Shown one piece after another: positions 39,812-52,699 of a stretch of 64,000 bases of DNA. The translations under genes were made by a program, and so were the position numbers. How positions within the stretch are numbered: the first letter of the stretch is position 1; every line of letters starts with the position of its first letter. The notes under the pieces were generated by a model. That model was not told the DNA's origin. It searched no databases and worked only from the letters and a program-made list of their open reading frames with translations. Source of the stretch: Sacculina carcini (taxonomy: Eukaryota > Arthropoda > Thecostraca > Sacculinidae); contig OU696579.1 of the NCBI GenBank assembly GCA_916048095.2, positions 4,592,235 to 4,656,234 on the forward strand, given 5' to 3'.

Positions 39812-41777
39812 GGTCGTGTCTCTCACTCAGGTCGCGGCGGCCGTTCACTCTGACGCACTCACTGTTTTCCATATACTCTCGTGTATTTCATCTCTCTGGA
39901 TGTGCGTTTGCTGGTGTCTGTTGTCACAATATCTCAATACATTCGTCCAGTCGTACCTCGACGCTTTCTTTGTTCTTTCGCCTCGACCATTTTGGTTCAT
40001 GGGAATTGAAGCACATGGTGCATTCAGCCCGCGAGTCTGTGGAGGGGGTTGGGTTGAAGCCCCCCGAGAAATGTTTCAAGCCCCCTCTGAGCCCCCAATA
40101 TCTCCGAACGGTCAACGAGCCCCCCAATATCCCCCAACATTTTGAGTGTAGCTCCTCATGTTTCGTAGTGACAATACGTCCTCTTCTCCCCGGACATGAC
40201 CTGTTTTTGAGGCCTGTGCGGGTTCTTTTTGTAAAATGATTAATATTTCCGGAACTTATATGGTTTGAGCAGTTGAATCCAATATGTTCCCTCTATGAGT
40301 ATATTATATTTTGGTCCGTGTTCAAAAAACGCCACTCGGAACATTTGGCCTATAAAAGTAAATTTCAATAGAAATGTCTTCCATTTTTTAAGAAAAGCTC
40401 CATTTTTCGCGCGCGCATGGATGCGTTCTTTTTAGAGATTCGGAATATGGTCACCCTACGTTTCGCCAAGCCCCCGCATCTTTTCTTTAGCCCCCCACGG
40501 GAAACATCCTGACTCCGCCACTGTTGCCTGCAGGCAAAGACGCTTGATTCGCAAGCACGGGCAGTTGTGGCCATTGTCGCACACTTTTTGTGTCTTCACT
40601 TATCTGAATTCGTTTTGTTTCGTTGCTATTGATTTTCTGACATTTAATTTGATGGAACGACGGAATTTACTGAATTTCTCAGCGCCTTTGTGTAAAATGA
40701 AGATATTGCTCACGGACCAGTGGTTTATACCGACGCAATATGTGGCAATAACAGTAATAAAACATGCTAGAATATACATTGAACGTACGACTGATATTGA
40801 TGCAACGTCCACATGCATAACCGTCGAGCTGATTTGCCAGGCGAAGATGCGTCGCGGTTCATTTTGTCGATGAATGCGGCCGGCCTTGAAGTTGGCCCAG
40901 TTAACACACAACACCGCTCACCAACCCACCGATACACGGTCACATGTTCGTTGAAACGAGTTAAGTGAATAAGACGCCCACTAGTTCCCTTTAAGCGAAT
41001 ATGTTGAAAGTGCAGATTTGCCTGTCTGTCACCAAATAAGAACACTTTTTAGACAGGTGTTTGCACGTGAATGCATTGATGCATCCGATATTGCCCAGCC
41101 CACTTTCTCCTGAAAAAAATCGTGTAATCTCAGCCGTTAATTTCTCGGCAATCAGAGTACATGTAAACGTCAAGTGGCTGCAATTAAATCATTATAGTAC
41201 GTTCTATGACTTCAAATAGATCGTATACAAAGTGCGCGCAGGTGTCTGGGTGGATAGGTGGGTGTGTTGCGAAAATATTTATTCACACCCTGGATGAATG
41301 CGCACGCGCACACGTGTTTCGTGAGCGGCTCGTGCAAAGTACAGCATGTTGGCGCTGTCATTGGCGTGCTCACAGAGAAACTGGCGCAACGGGTGTCGGT
41401 GTGAATATTCATGAGCCGACGGCGGTGGCTCGTTTGTAGTGGCGCGTGAAAGTGATGTGTGGCCACCTCCGTTCATCTGGATGCGGCCGCATTCTGCATC
41501 TGTTGTGCGCACCGATACTTATCGACGCATATTCAGTGATCAAAAGCCACGTGTGTGTGTGTGTGTGTGTGTTTTTGTGCGTGTTATTAGCATACCTTTT
41601 GCCGTCTCACTGACACATCTGTGAATGAGATCAAGCCGGAATACGCACTCAAAAAGTGTCTCATAAGCGTTTTAAAAATAAATCACACAAGAACAACTGA
41701 GGAAAAAGAAGCAAGCAATTGGATTGTATGAAGGATACGTACAAGTAGTTTATATTTAGCATTGATAAACATACATA
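39812..41777. other. downstream of Mi-2, contains MITE-like DNA
   Basis: Apart from the repeat listed at about 40030-40523, I see no gene here. A (TG)n tract lies at about 41551-41572. Confidence 0.5.
40030..40523. mobile_element. MITE-like element, CAGTGGCGG family
   Basis: The right end, inverted, reads CAGTGGCGGAGTCAGGATG. The interior shares gagtgtagctcctcatgttt and a gattcggaatatggtcaccc-like phrase with the composite at 42.1-43.4 kb. The left end is unclear. Confidence 0.6.
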
Positions 41778-41785
41778 CATACACA

Positions 41786-42043
41786 CAGAGCCGTAGCAAC
41801 CGCCCCCCTTACCCCCCGGCCGGGGGGGGGCCGAAAGTTGAGGGGCCCCGTTGCTTCACGTATGATATTAATATTTATCATATTTATTATGTATAGCCTT
41901 TACCTTATTGCTCAGATGTTTTCACCTGAGATTGTATTATGTGATTATGTCTAATAAATAAATTCATTATTTGGTGCTATATTTATCATGGGGCCCCAGG
42001 TGTTGCCTTCGGGGGGGGGGCATAAGTCCTCACAACGGCTCTG
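41786..42043. mobile_element. hAT-type MITE, CAGAGCCGTAGC family, 8-bp TSD
   Basis: A 258-bp element flanked by the perfect duplication CATACACA (41778-41785 and 42044-42051). The ends are CAGAGCCGTAGCAAC and, inverted, CAGAGCCGTTGTGAG. It has a GC-palindromic core ccccccggccggggggg and no coding capacity. Confidence 0.85.
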
Positions 42044-42144
42044 CATACACATATATTGATACATATACATAGCTTTACACACAGCTTGCGAACTGTGGTA
42101 GCGCCAAGGGGGTTGAATCCCTCAAAATGTGCCAAGACTGTGTC

Positions 42145-42680
42145 ATGCCCTCGTGCTGTAAATGAATCTCCTTGGTCCTCCAAATCATTCTTTTTTTCCG
42201 CCCCTCGCCTTTACAATTCCATCCCAGTCCACATTACTTCTTCTCTTTCCTACAATTCTTTCCGCTCTAAGCTCTCCAAACACTTTTTTGACCTCTCTTT
42301 TGACCCAGTCTCCCACACTCTCACACCTTTTGCATCACTATAACATGTTACTTTAGCATGTTCTTACTCGTATTCCTTCTCTCATTTGCATGCTTACTAT
42401 ATCTACGCTATGACTATATTCTCCCGAGTTGTGTTTGCTGTGTTGTGTTGTCATTATGTTTCAGTCGTGTTGTCTTGTCCGTCATGTCCGTCTGCTTTGT
42501 ATGTTTTGCCCATATTTTGTCTCTATATTTATTGTCATTTATTGCATATTTGTAGTTCACTTCTTTTGCATCTGTCCTGTTATTTGTATTCCGTGTTCCC
42601 AACTGTTATAATCGTGTCGCGCCCGAGCCCTTCGGTGCGCTATAACAAATACATGTTGTTGTTGTTGTTGTTGTTGTTGT
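42145..42680 (+). mobile_element. LINE 3' end, 5'-truncated, (TTG)n tail
   Basis: It encodes NESPWSSKSFFFSAPRLYNS and continues through a 3' UTR to ttcggtgcgctataacaaat followed by about nine gtt triplets. It is nearly identical to 56131-56655, so both are recent copies of one family. Confidence 0.85.
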
Positions 42681-43051
42681 AAGACTCCCTAAAACCCCAT
42701 TCCCCAGTAATCCTGACCATGAGTGTAGGAGTTTTGAAGTGTAGTTGCTCATGTTTCGTAGGGTGACCATTGGTCTTTTTCCCGGCCATTTGCTCTTTTT
42801 GGGGGCTAGTCGGCCTATCTGGGTTCTGGTGAAATGCTTCAAATGTCCGGAGTTTTGTATGCACATGTACGATGTGTTCCCTCTGCGGTTGTATGATGGT
42901 GATATGTTCCTAGAAAACGTCAGTCAAAAAATTTATCATTGGTCATAATTATAATTATAATATTATATTACAATCATATTTTTTCATTGTTTTTTCATTT
43001 CATAAAGAGGTTAATTTTATAAAAGAGAAACCTTGCACGTACACTTTAGAG

Positions 43052-43326
43052 CAGGGGTTCTCAAAGTGTGGTCCGCGGACCCCAGCGGTCCTTGGCACTT
43101 TAACAAGGGGTCCACAAAGACCGCCAGAGTTGGTGAGATTGGAAGCACTACACCTCTCAGTTAAGGTATTTATTTACAGCTGCCCATGACTGTTGATATT
43201 ATGAAGCAATGCGTAGTGTATATATGTATATGTATATATTCCTGGGTGGAACGCATGTGAGGGGGTCCTCAGCTTATGTTCTCTAATTAAAGTCATCCTT
43301 TGTTGAAAACAGTTTGAGAACCTATG
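43052..43326. mobile_element. hAT-type MITE with 8-bp TSD (CTTTAGAG)
   Basis: It starts CAGGGGTTCTCAAAGTG; the inverted end reads CATAGGTTCTCAAACTG. The perfect duplication CTTTAGAG lies at 43044-43051 and 43327-43334. It is 275 bp and non-coding. Confidence 0.88.
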
Positions 43327-43561
43327 CTTTAGAGATTCCGAATATGGGCACCTTGTTTCGCCAAGCCAAACTTTTTCCTACCCCCTAGCGCCGCCACTGC
43401 TGGCGAACATTCACGTGCAATTGGGCAATGCAGTCACAATCATTTCACTGCACCCATGCACAAATACAAACATACATGAACATGCACACAATACATGCCA
43501 ATGTTATTTGTTGATCGGACAAAAGATGCCATTTGACAGTTTTCAATGCGCAAGTTTGTTA

Positions 43562-43777
43562 CGCGCATGCGCACTGTTGCTGGGCGCGCGCTGCTGAATA
43601 CGTCGCTGTCAGTGTAGCTGCAGGCGTGGTGTGTGTAGGTTCATTGAGTGCTTGTGCTCTGTCGGTGTGTAGTTTCGGTTATACATGCAGCTGTGAAATT
43701 GTTTAGATCATCGGATTTGATTGTGAGTGAGTATTGGTGGCTATTAAACGACGTCCACTTCAATTTTATACGCCAAC
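43562..43777 (+). promoter_or_regulatory. possible promoter and non-coding first exon
   Basis: The perfect NRF-1-type site CGCGCATGCGCA (43562-43573) heads a GC-richer island of about 200 bp, which ends in a strong donor CCAAC|gtaagt at 43778. This resembles the Mi-2 promoter layout at 12.38 kb. No downstream coding exon could be linked to it within the window. Confidence 0.35.
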
Positions 43778-44015
43778 GTAAGTATTTTTTAATTTTCATC
43801 GCTAGTTTCCGTAATTATGTGTGCGTCTGTTTTTTGGAATCATGTAACGTGCTATTTCTATAGTCATTATGACTAAATGTAGAATGCGTTTTTGCGTCAT
43901 TGAACATTTTAATTTCAAATTGCATGTTTTCACCTCGTTTTTGTGTCATTTCTATTTTAAAATTGACGTAAACGAAAATATTCAACCAAAATTCCCCGCG
44001 CTATGCACGCCTTAA

Positions 44016-44265
44016 CAGGGCCGCAGCGAGATCTTATGCCACCCCGAAGGCAATAATTGAGGCAGCCATTTTATATGAAGCACCTTTATAACGGAAGTGC
44101 GACTTGGGAGAATACAGTTACTAGCAGCCCCTCGGTCTTCTGCGCACTTAAGGTTCTTTTATGCGTTACTTTATGATAAATTTGAATCATAAATTTCATC
44201 ATGCGTGAGGCAACGGGGCCTCAACACTCGGGCCCCCCGGCCGGGGGTGTGGGGCGCGGCTGCTA
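44016..44265. mobile_element. MITE, CAGAGCCGTAGC family, inverted copy
   Basis: It starts cagggccgcagcgagatctt, then gccaccccgaaggca. The right half holds ggggcctcaacactcgggcc and ccccccggccggggg. It is inverted relative to the copy at 37.65 kb. Confidence 0.65.
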
Positions 44266-46016
44266 CCGATCTGGGCATTATAGAGCTTTTAAATTAGGCA
44301 GCACTTTTAAACGTTTTCCAAATTATTGTAGCAGGTGGAAGTTTAATGTACATAAACTAAATACAATTAACAAATTAAAAAAATAGACACGGACGTATCC
44401 ACTATTGTGTGGGAGATGGCGGAGCAGAATTTTGTTTTGAGTCGTTTTGTTTTCAAGAGTTTTTTGGTAATTTATTCCGCTGGATATGAGCTGACGAACT
44501 GTGAAATATGAACGGGACATAAATTGGTAGTTGTTGTTGTGGAAAGACTTGCAAATTTGTTGGCAATGACAGAATTCAATTATTTGTCGATGCGTGACAC
44601 GCTTGATCATATTGAGCAAACCATGGTAAATCACAAAATGAAATATTAAAATTTCAAGTGCAGATTTCAATTTCAGATTATTAAAATTTCAAGTGCAAGT
44701 GCATGTTCCCTGTGATTCCTTCAAAAAGTTCAACATTCATTTGATGTACGGGTCATGATGTTTGATAATGGTTCAGTGCAGCCAACTGACTCCACAATGG
44801 CTCACAAATTACATTATGATTGTATTATTATGGATTATTATTATTTATTGTTTTGTGTCGCTGTAAGTCAGCCCTGGTGTCGAGTTGTCGTAATTGTCAA
44901 GTTGTGTAAAGTAAGTAAAGTAAAGTAAATTGCTTTATTGTACTCCAATAAGTTGGCTTTTCAGTACAATTGTGTATGTGTGTGTGTGTGTGTGTTATAA
45001 TTGTGTTATAATCTTATGCGGGCACATTGCGGTCGCCGGTCGATTATGTGGCTGTTATGGCGAATTTAAGTCTATTTATAGTGACTCATTTGCACGCAAG
45101 TCATATATGCTAATTTATCTCAACAAACTGCTTAACTAGCCTTTTACTCTTTTTTATGCTCACTGGGGTTTGTGTCCCAGCATACACTATCGGCTATGAC
45201 AGCACAATACTCATTCTGTCGGCGAGTTTTTCGATCGCCAATTATGGCGCGACTGACGCGAACCATCCACCTAGATTCAATGAATCATTTACACCCAGTG
45301 TGTGTGTGTGTCTGTGTGTGTGTGTGTGCTTGTGTGTGTGTGTGTGTGTGTGTGTGATCGTGCAGCGCATGACAGCTACATTCAATCGCACCTATATCTG
45401 TATGCTGTATTTTCCCGTTGAGAACGTCACTGCACACAAGCATAGCCACGGGTCAAAGGCGAAGTCAGCCTATTTGATTGTTAACGGATTTTGCAGTCAC
45501 GTTGTTTACACACACGCAGACACACACAGACACATGCACATACAGACACACACTCATATACACACAGTCTCTGGCTGATCGCACATTTGTACGGAAAAAG
45601 TCGGGCGGTAATATGGTGCGTGGCCTGTTAGACTGCACATTCAGTCAACACTACCCTCCCCCCACACACTCACACTGCTCTGAATGCACCATATACGGAA
45701 AAGTGTAATTGCTATGGAAAATACCCGGCTGATCAGGGATACAAGGAAACACCCAGGCGCACACACACATACGCATACATACATACACACATACACACAA
45801 ATATATACACACGTACATACACACGCATACATACACACTCATACATATAAACATACATACACACACATACATACACACACATACATACGCACACATACAT
45901 ACACTCATACATACGAACACATACATACGCACATACAGACGCACACATACATACACACACATACATACGCATACATACACACGCATACATACACACATGC
46001 ATACGAACACATACAT

Positions 46017-46090
<74 letters not shown>

Positions 46091-47145
46091 GAGACACAAA
46101 ACAATACTTATACACACACACGTACGTGTATAAGCGTGTATGGTGATTTGCGATATATTACTCTATGGTTATTTGCGAGCTATGGTTATTTGCGAGTTTT
46201 TGTTAACTCTCTGTTACTGCAATCCTCACAGTGGATTCCGATTTGGATCTATAAATGATTATAACTGTCTGTCGGATGAAATCAGCAGTTCCTGTCTAGT
46301 CACCGGTGATCATTGGTCAGATTGGGCGAGGTGCGTTTGGTTGATGAAACGTAAGAACGTAGTGCCCTAACGTTGATATGAAAACATACTCGAGCAAATA
46401 CACACCAGTCAATGAAACCGCACGACCATCGACACACACACACGGTGAATAGGGAGTCCTCTGTCTGTCTTAGTGATGTCATTATGCCGAGATGACGGTT
46501 TTGTGACGAGAGTTTTTCTCTCGACACTGTTCGGTACCGGAAGATCCACACCTGGTCTCGTGTTTGTCGACATTTTCTCGCATTCATTGAATCTTCATAC
46601 TCTACATCATCACTTGGGTGGCACTATTCGACGTATAATAGTTCAGTACTGCAATTGTGTCACCGACCGTTGACATCGACCTTAGTGGCAGTCTGTGTGT
46701 ATGTGTGTGTGCGTGTGTGTATGCATGTGTGTTTGTGTGAGTGTGAGAGTATGTGAGCGACATGGCAACTATTGGCTGTCGAAGTGGCCAGGTGTGTGTT
46801 ATACGTGGCTCGCTCGCTCGGGCGGCCAGACTTGCGGTGAACGCATGCATATAACGGTGCGGCAACTGTGTTGAGTCGTGACACGTGATCACTGCTTCTT
46901 GTGGCCGCCACAGCGTCCACACCCAGCTACCTTCCTACCTGCGGTCTCAAGACACACGCACATGCATATGCTCGTGCATTCATACACACATACGCGCGCA
47001 CGCGTTTGCGCTATGCAGATGTTTGTGTGCGCGATGTGCGTGTGTGTGCCATGTGTGTATGAGCGCATACTCGTGGCGTTGGGTTGACTGCATGAGTCGC
47101 TTAGCGGTTGCGCTTGTAGACAGCGCATGTTAGGCTTGTGTGCAA
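44266..47145. other. intergenic DNA with microsatellites
   Basis: It includes (TG)n at 44973-44996 and 45299-45356, a complex (CA/CATA)n tract at 45755-46035 and (TA)n at 46037-46087. No supported gene. Confidence 0.5.
45755..46087. repeat. compound (CACA/CATA)n-(TA)n microsatellite
   Basis: Over 300 bp of acacatacatac-type repeats followed by a TA tract. Open frames on both strands across it are artefacts of the repeat. Confidence 0.9.
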
Positions 47146-47467
47146 GGACGTAGATTTGTGTCGAGGCTCGTGGGGATGACAGCCATCATGAATTAGTGTT
47201 CAAAGTTGGCTCATTGTGTTCAAAGTTGGACAATTACATGGGACCCTCAATAATTTTATGCTAGTCAAGTACAACACTCATCCCTCAATGAGAAGTATAT
47301 TGCATAAAATTACATACACACACACTTGTCGTGTATTGCTGCTTTTTTGCTATGCTGATATTTATGATAATATACCCAAGGAACTGAGCTCAGTAGAATT
47401 TTCGGGGGGGGGGGGGGGTATAATTGCATATTCACACACCCCAGCTAATTTGTCGGGGGGTTATATC
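47146..47467. mobile_element. MITE-like repeat, GGGCGTAGAT family, copy 2
   Basis: It begins ggacgtagatttgtgtcgag and follows the same order as copies 1 and 3 down to the ggggtata-rich part. It lacks the inverted right end because a CAGTGATGGCGCCAGG end of another MITE type starts at about 47468. Confidence 0.7.
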
Positions 47468-47647
47468 AGTGATGGCGCCAGGATTTTTCCGATGGGGGGC
47501 TGAGGGCGGCTAAAAAAAGTTGTGGGGGTTAGGCGAAACATGAATAGCTACACTCGAAAACTGACTACATAATATTATAATAAGGGACTGGGGCTTGGGA
47601 CTGGTACTGACTCAGTTTTCGAACTTGAACCATAATTGAAGGACATA

Positions 47648-48894
47648 CAGGGTCAAAGTCATATAATTATATAAGTTTGTTAATATAATTTTTTCATGTG
47701 CTATTCCAGATCAGACATGCCATTGACTACAGAGCAGCGCGTATAAATAATTGTATTATCTGGTCGTGATGGTGCAAACAACAGAAGTGTTACTGGGAAA
47801 TTCAACAGAAACCATCCTCATGAAAATGTGTCACACACTTCTCTCGGTCGTTTAATCAACAAATTCAGAGAAACTGGTAGCGTCGTTGACAAAAAGCAAA
47901 GCGGGCGTCCAGGTTTATCTGCGTAGACACGTGCACAAGTGTTGGAAAAAATTGCAGGCAGTCCAAGAAAGTCAGTGCGAAGGACAGCAGGTGAAATTGG
48001 TATTCCTCGTTCAACGATGCAGAAAATCCTCAAAGCAGAAAAGTTTCATCCTTACAAACTTCAAATTCTACACAAATTGTACGAGGATGAAAGTGACAGA
48101 CGTTTAGAAATGGCTGTATGGTTTCAGGTTCAACTCGAGGAAGATCCTGACTTTGTTGGGCGAAACATGTTATTTAGCGACGAGGCAAATTTTTATGTTA
48201 GTGAAGAGGTCAATAGGCAGAACTGCCGATACTATTCGCAAGACAATCCTCATTTTATGTTAGACAGCAAAGGACACAGCGGTCCCAAGATAATGATAGA
48301 TATTTGATGATGATGAAGATAATGATTGATGGTAGATGGTTGACACAGATGGTCCCAAGATAAATGGTTCGGTGTGGTTTGTGGCTCGACCATGTGTTGG
48401 GCCCTTTCTTCTTCAATGAGACAGTTACTGGCGAAAGATACCTCAACATGTTGCAAAATGATTTGATACCACAGTTTGATTTACTTGGAGACGGCAGACC
48501 TACTTGGTCTATGCAAGACGGTGCCCCGCCGCATTACGCATCGATTGTGCGTGACTGGCTCCACGAGAATTTCGAAAATTGGATCGGTCGAAGAGTTACA
48601 GTAGAGTCTAGGTCGCCTAGGTCGCCTGACCTAAACCCGATGGACTTTTATTTCTGGGGTCACATTAAGCAAATTGTTTATTCAACGAAGATTCGTGATT
48701 TGGATCATCTGAAGAGTCGTATTATTGATGTTTGTCTTCAAATTGATGGCGATGCTGATTTACTGAATCGTGTCTACAGAAACTTTGAATTTAGTATTGG
48801 CTCGTGCATAGCTGCAAACGGCGAACATATCGAGCATTTGTAAGACTTGTAAAGAACTTTGAATTTGAATATATGTTACTACTATGCCACCCTG
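47648..48894 (+). mobile_element. Tc1/mariner-type transposon, complete ends, broken gene
   Basis: A 1,247-bp element. The ends are CAGGGT and its inverse ACCCTG, each flanked by TA (47646-47647 and 48895-48896), the target duplication of IS630/Tc1/mariner elements. The length is typical of the superfamily. Confidence 0.85.
47717..48843 (+). pseudogene. Tc1/mariner transposase pseudogene
   Basis: The N-terminus MPLTTEQRV is followed by helix-turn-helix-type sequence (RETGSVVDKKQSGRPG, RRTAGEIGIPRSTMQKIL). The catalytic part has FSDEANFY, QDGAPPHY and SPDLNPMDFYFWG, the three DDE/D positions, about 36 residues apart between the last two. In-frame stops occur near 47744 and 47921. Between 48285 and 48365 a duplicated segment, with ggtcccaagata at both ends, disrupts the frame. 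A 9-bp duplication (aggtcgcct) lies near 48610. The gene is clearly inactive. Confidence 0.9.
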
Positions 48895-48896
48895 TA

Positions 48897-51098
48897 TATT
48901 GAACGAAACGAGGTGAATACCATGGGATAGAACATATATTGGCACATGGACACACATGCAAACGTCATTACAGTAATAAATCATTGATTACTGTATGACA
49001 AATATGGTTACTGTAGGACAATAAAGTTTCATTTACAGTGGTAAGAAATTGTAATGTCCATGATTATGTTTTTTGGGAGGCTTAGATGGTCTTGGCATAT
49101 TTGGGGGCTGATTGTGGATTATCGAGCTGGTGATTAATGACCATGGGATGGGTAACACAGCAGGTGCAATACTCCAAGTATGTCGTTTCCGCAAAGCTGG
49201 AAAGAATTCATGTGCTCAGAACAATTGTGGTTGATGAAATAGTGAACAATATAGACCATTGTTATATTTCAGCAGCCTTTAGCATGGTCGTTAGTTTGCG
49301 TGTGTGTTGACTAAATTGAGGTGAGCCGTGTTGGAATGTCAACATGCTGCGTTTAGTGGTGGGACGCAACTGCGGCTGCATCGACACCAAGAAACACAGT
49401 CCATTAGATAACACCAAGGATGTCCGCCAACTTTCACCAATCAAAAGATTATTTCGAAAATGATCTCTGCAGATGCTGCGCGCGCACACACTGACACACA
49501 TACACACTGACACACACAAACTTGTTTTTTTTGTACGTGAACCTGTTGGCTTGTCGGAGCTTGATCAATTGTCCAGCCATATTGTCGTTGATGATAACCT
49601 AGCTTCCACTGCTCCCTATATTATGTTCATTATCATTCGTCCTCTGCTCAATTGCAATCGGTGCAATGGCTTGTGATTGAAGTTGTTTTTTCGTGTATTC
49701 CTTGTTGGTTAGATGTGTATGTGCTTGTGCTAGCTTGTGTATGTGTGTAAGTGTGTTTGCGCTAGCATGCGCCCGTCTCAGCCTCGCTGTGTTAAGAAAT
49801 CTCCCATGATAACAACCACCAAATACACAGATACTGCGAACACAGCACATAGCCAGAGCGACATTCCACAGTTCACTTTCAAGCGATCACCGAACCTCTG
49901 GCCTCTGAGATATTCGTTTCAGAATGTCTGTCTGAATTTTTCGTCTGTATATGCAAACATCTGGCGTCTGTTTGTCTGAATGTGTGAACGAGTGTATGCA
50001 TGTGCATGTCTGTATGCAGGGTCAGTTCAAGTGATAAGTCGGGTGCTCTCGGTATCGGACCTACCACCAATAATAACTTCATGAAAATATTCAAATATGA
50101 GTCCGAATAATAGAAGGGAATATGTTATATAGTCAACTATATATATGTTATAATACATAGTCGGGTGATTTCCAACTTGTTTGGGTCATCTGCTAAATCT
50201 GACCGTGAATTAATCTAATTTCAATGTTTGGTCAGGTCTACCCTTTCTGGTAGCCATGCAGCACAGTAATATGGTAGACTCGTCGGCGACTAGACTAACT
50301 TCCCCATTGTATATTGAGGAGGGTGATTGGACACCCTAAAGGACTAAAAACAAAATCTGTTGAAGGGTGGATGAGCTACCTGGTAGCCAACAGCCATCTA
50401 GCAATGTTGTGCACCCTCTTCCTGTCACCATTGTATGCCTGCAATCGAGCGTTTTTTGCCTATTTGTTGTTTTGTTTTTTGCGTCTGTGTATCATTTGTG
50501 CGCTGCGTCAGACATATTGCTCGGTTTGTGTGTGCTGGAGAGGAATACTTGATAGATTGCATCGCTGATTCTTGATAACTATCACAGTATACTTGACGGT
50601 GTGTTCTTCACCGTTCCAGGTTAGCATTGAAGCTAGCAGAGCAGGTTTACTGCATTTCATTTACTCCTGACTTGGTGTCGTATCGACTAGTCCAGGACAT
50701 CACCAAATATTGTAAGAGTCATATTGTAACAAAAACGGTGTCGCAAAATTTTCGAGTCATTGCACAGTTCGGGAGTCGAACTCAATACTGGGATTCGTCA
50801 GCCACCAGCCCACTGCGTCGCCTTTCACTTTCCCATTGACACCTCGATAGAGATGTTGGAGGGCACCGAGTTCTTGTCAGCGAATCAAGATTTTCGGTCG
50901 CGTGCTGCGCTATCGATCACAGCGCCTGTCACGCGAGCTAACCGCGAAATGATCACACATTGGAAGCATGTAGCATGTGCTTTCACGCAACGATGAATAA
51001 TATTTCATATTCATGTGAGACGGCGGCTAGATTCCAACCATTCTAGTTTGCTTAACGCTTGCCAGGTGTGTGTGTGTGTGTCTGTGTATGTGTGTGTG
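48897..51098. other. intergenic, no gene seen
   Basis: No coding exon or element could be supported. Open frames on both strands are short and unlike known families. Confidence 0.45.
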
Positions 51099-51106
51099 TG
51101 TGTGTG

Positions 51107-52699
51107 TAGAGATGCGACCTAAAAAACCGACGGTTTAAAAAAAACGTTTTTTTTCCCAAAAAACCGCGACCAAAAAAAACACGTTCTTTTTGGGTTTTTT
51201 CAATAGTCATGCAGAGAATTCAAATTATGGAAATGATATATTTGGGATGTTAAATGAATTATTTTTTTATCAACACATGGGATATTCATGTTATTAGTGA
51301 CCCTATCAAATTGAATTATCATTAAATATGCACAATATAATTGTTATAATGTGTCTGAAAGCCCTAATATCATTGTTTGCACGGTACTGTGCGGCACTTC
51401 TATGTACAGTACATTTTTGCATTCAATTATTGAGTTAATCATTGTGTAAGAAAGCAGGGTTTGAGAACCGTTTTTTATGCTAAAATCTGAAACTGTTTTA
51501 AAAAAAACACAGGTGGCATAATTTTTTATTATTTTTTACACATTAACTTTTTCCTGCCAGAAATTAACTACGTTGGTTATAATAAGTTTCATCATTTCAT
51601 TCAGCAGATCAATTATTTGCAAATATAAGAGTACAAACACTGCAAATATTTACACAAATACTACGAATATGCACACAAACTTAGTGTCCCTAATGAGACT
51701 ACGAATAAAAGCGGGTCGCAGTGGCAACGGGCCAGAAAAACGGACAATATTTTCGTGTAGGAAAAAAACAAGCGAGGAAATATATTTGATGTACAAAAAG
51801 GTATTTGAACACAAATAACTACATCAAAGAAACCATTATCCATAAAACCAGTTCTAAAAACAGGTTACTAATAAATAACAGTTAATTTGGTTCAACTTTC
51901 ATTGATCTGCCGCCAATTTGTTTTCGCAATCTCTACATCTACGAAAAAATTTAAAAAAAATATATATTTTGAAAAAAACTATGGTTTAAAAGAACAGTTA
52001 AAATTGATTGGTTTAACCAGCCGCTTATACATACCAGCTACATACCGCTTATACGTACCAGCAGGCTACTTGCTATACAAAAGTTATTTGAACGTACATC
52101 AATCAAATCTATCTTACATAGACACTGTTTTAGAAAACATTGTTTCATTAAAAAGCGTTAGTTTAAATGAACGTTTGTCAAAAAAACACTTGACCAACCA
52201 ATTAACTTGTCTTGTTCTGCTGTCAACATTTCCTGAATCTGTACATTAATAAAACGAATTTAAAACCGGTTTGAAAAACATCATTGCATTTTTTCATATA
52301 AAAACACGGTTTCTTCTAAAAAAAAACATGATTATTCAATGAATTTGTTTTGTTATGCTGACAAATTATTTCAAATATCCACATAATTAAAACCATCTTA
52401 AAAACATGGGTTTTCTCAATGAAAAAAATCTAAACCATCGGACCCGGATGCACTTTCAAACAGTCTCCTGAGGTATTTATTGATAAATATTCTTGTTTTT
52501 TATACTATTATCAAATTATGTTTGGAATAAGACACGTAAAGATGTACAAAACATCAATTGAACTCATTTCTATGTACTAAAATCTAACATCCGATGACAA
52601 TTGGGGCTAAATCTAAAAAAACAAAACAAAACAAAACAAAAAAAACATGTTTTTTTTGCAAAAAAACGCAACCAAAAAAACATTTTTTTTGCATCACTA
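51107..52699. mobile_element. hAT-like element in a (TG)n tract
   Basis: The ends read TAGAGATGCGACC and, inverted, TAGTGATGCAAAA, close to the TAGGGATG-type ends of Ac-like hAT elements. It is flanked by tgtgtgtg on both sides, which would be the 8-bp duplication but is uninformative in a TG repeat. The 1,593-bp interior is very rich in A and T homopolymers, especially within 100 bp of each end, and holds no transposase that I recognise. Confidence 0.65.

Larger units (their letters stand above)
42093..43399. mobile_element. composite MITE with two nested insertions
   Basis: The outer ends read CTGTGGTAGCGCC and, inverted, CAGTGGCGGCGCTAGGGGG, with near-perfect 8-bp flanks cttgcgaa and ctggcgaa. 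Inside lie a LINE 3' end (42145-42680) and a hAT MITE (43052-43326). Without them the host element is about 500 bp, similar to the related copy at 40.0-40.5 kb. Confidence 0.75.

Noticed and set aside
45641-46133. Long Cys/Val/Tyr-rich and His/Thr-rich open frames
   Set aside because: They are artefacts of a compound CA/CATA microsatellite read on both strands.
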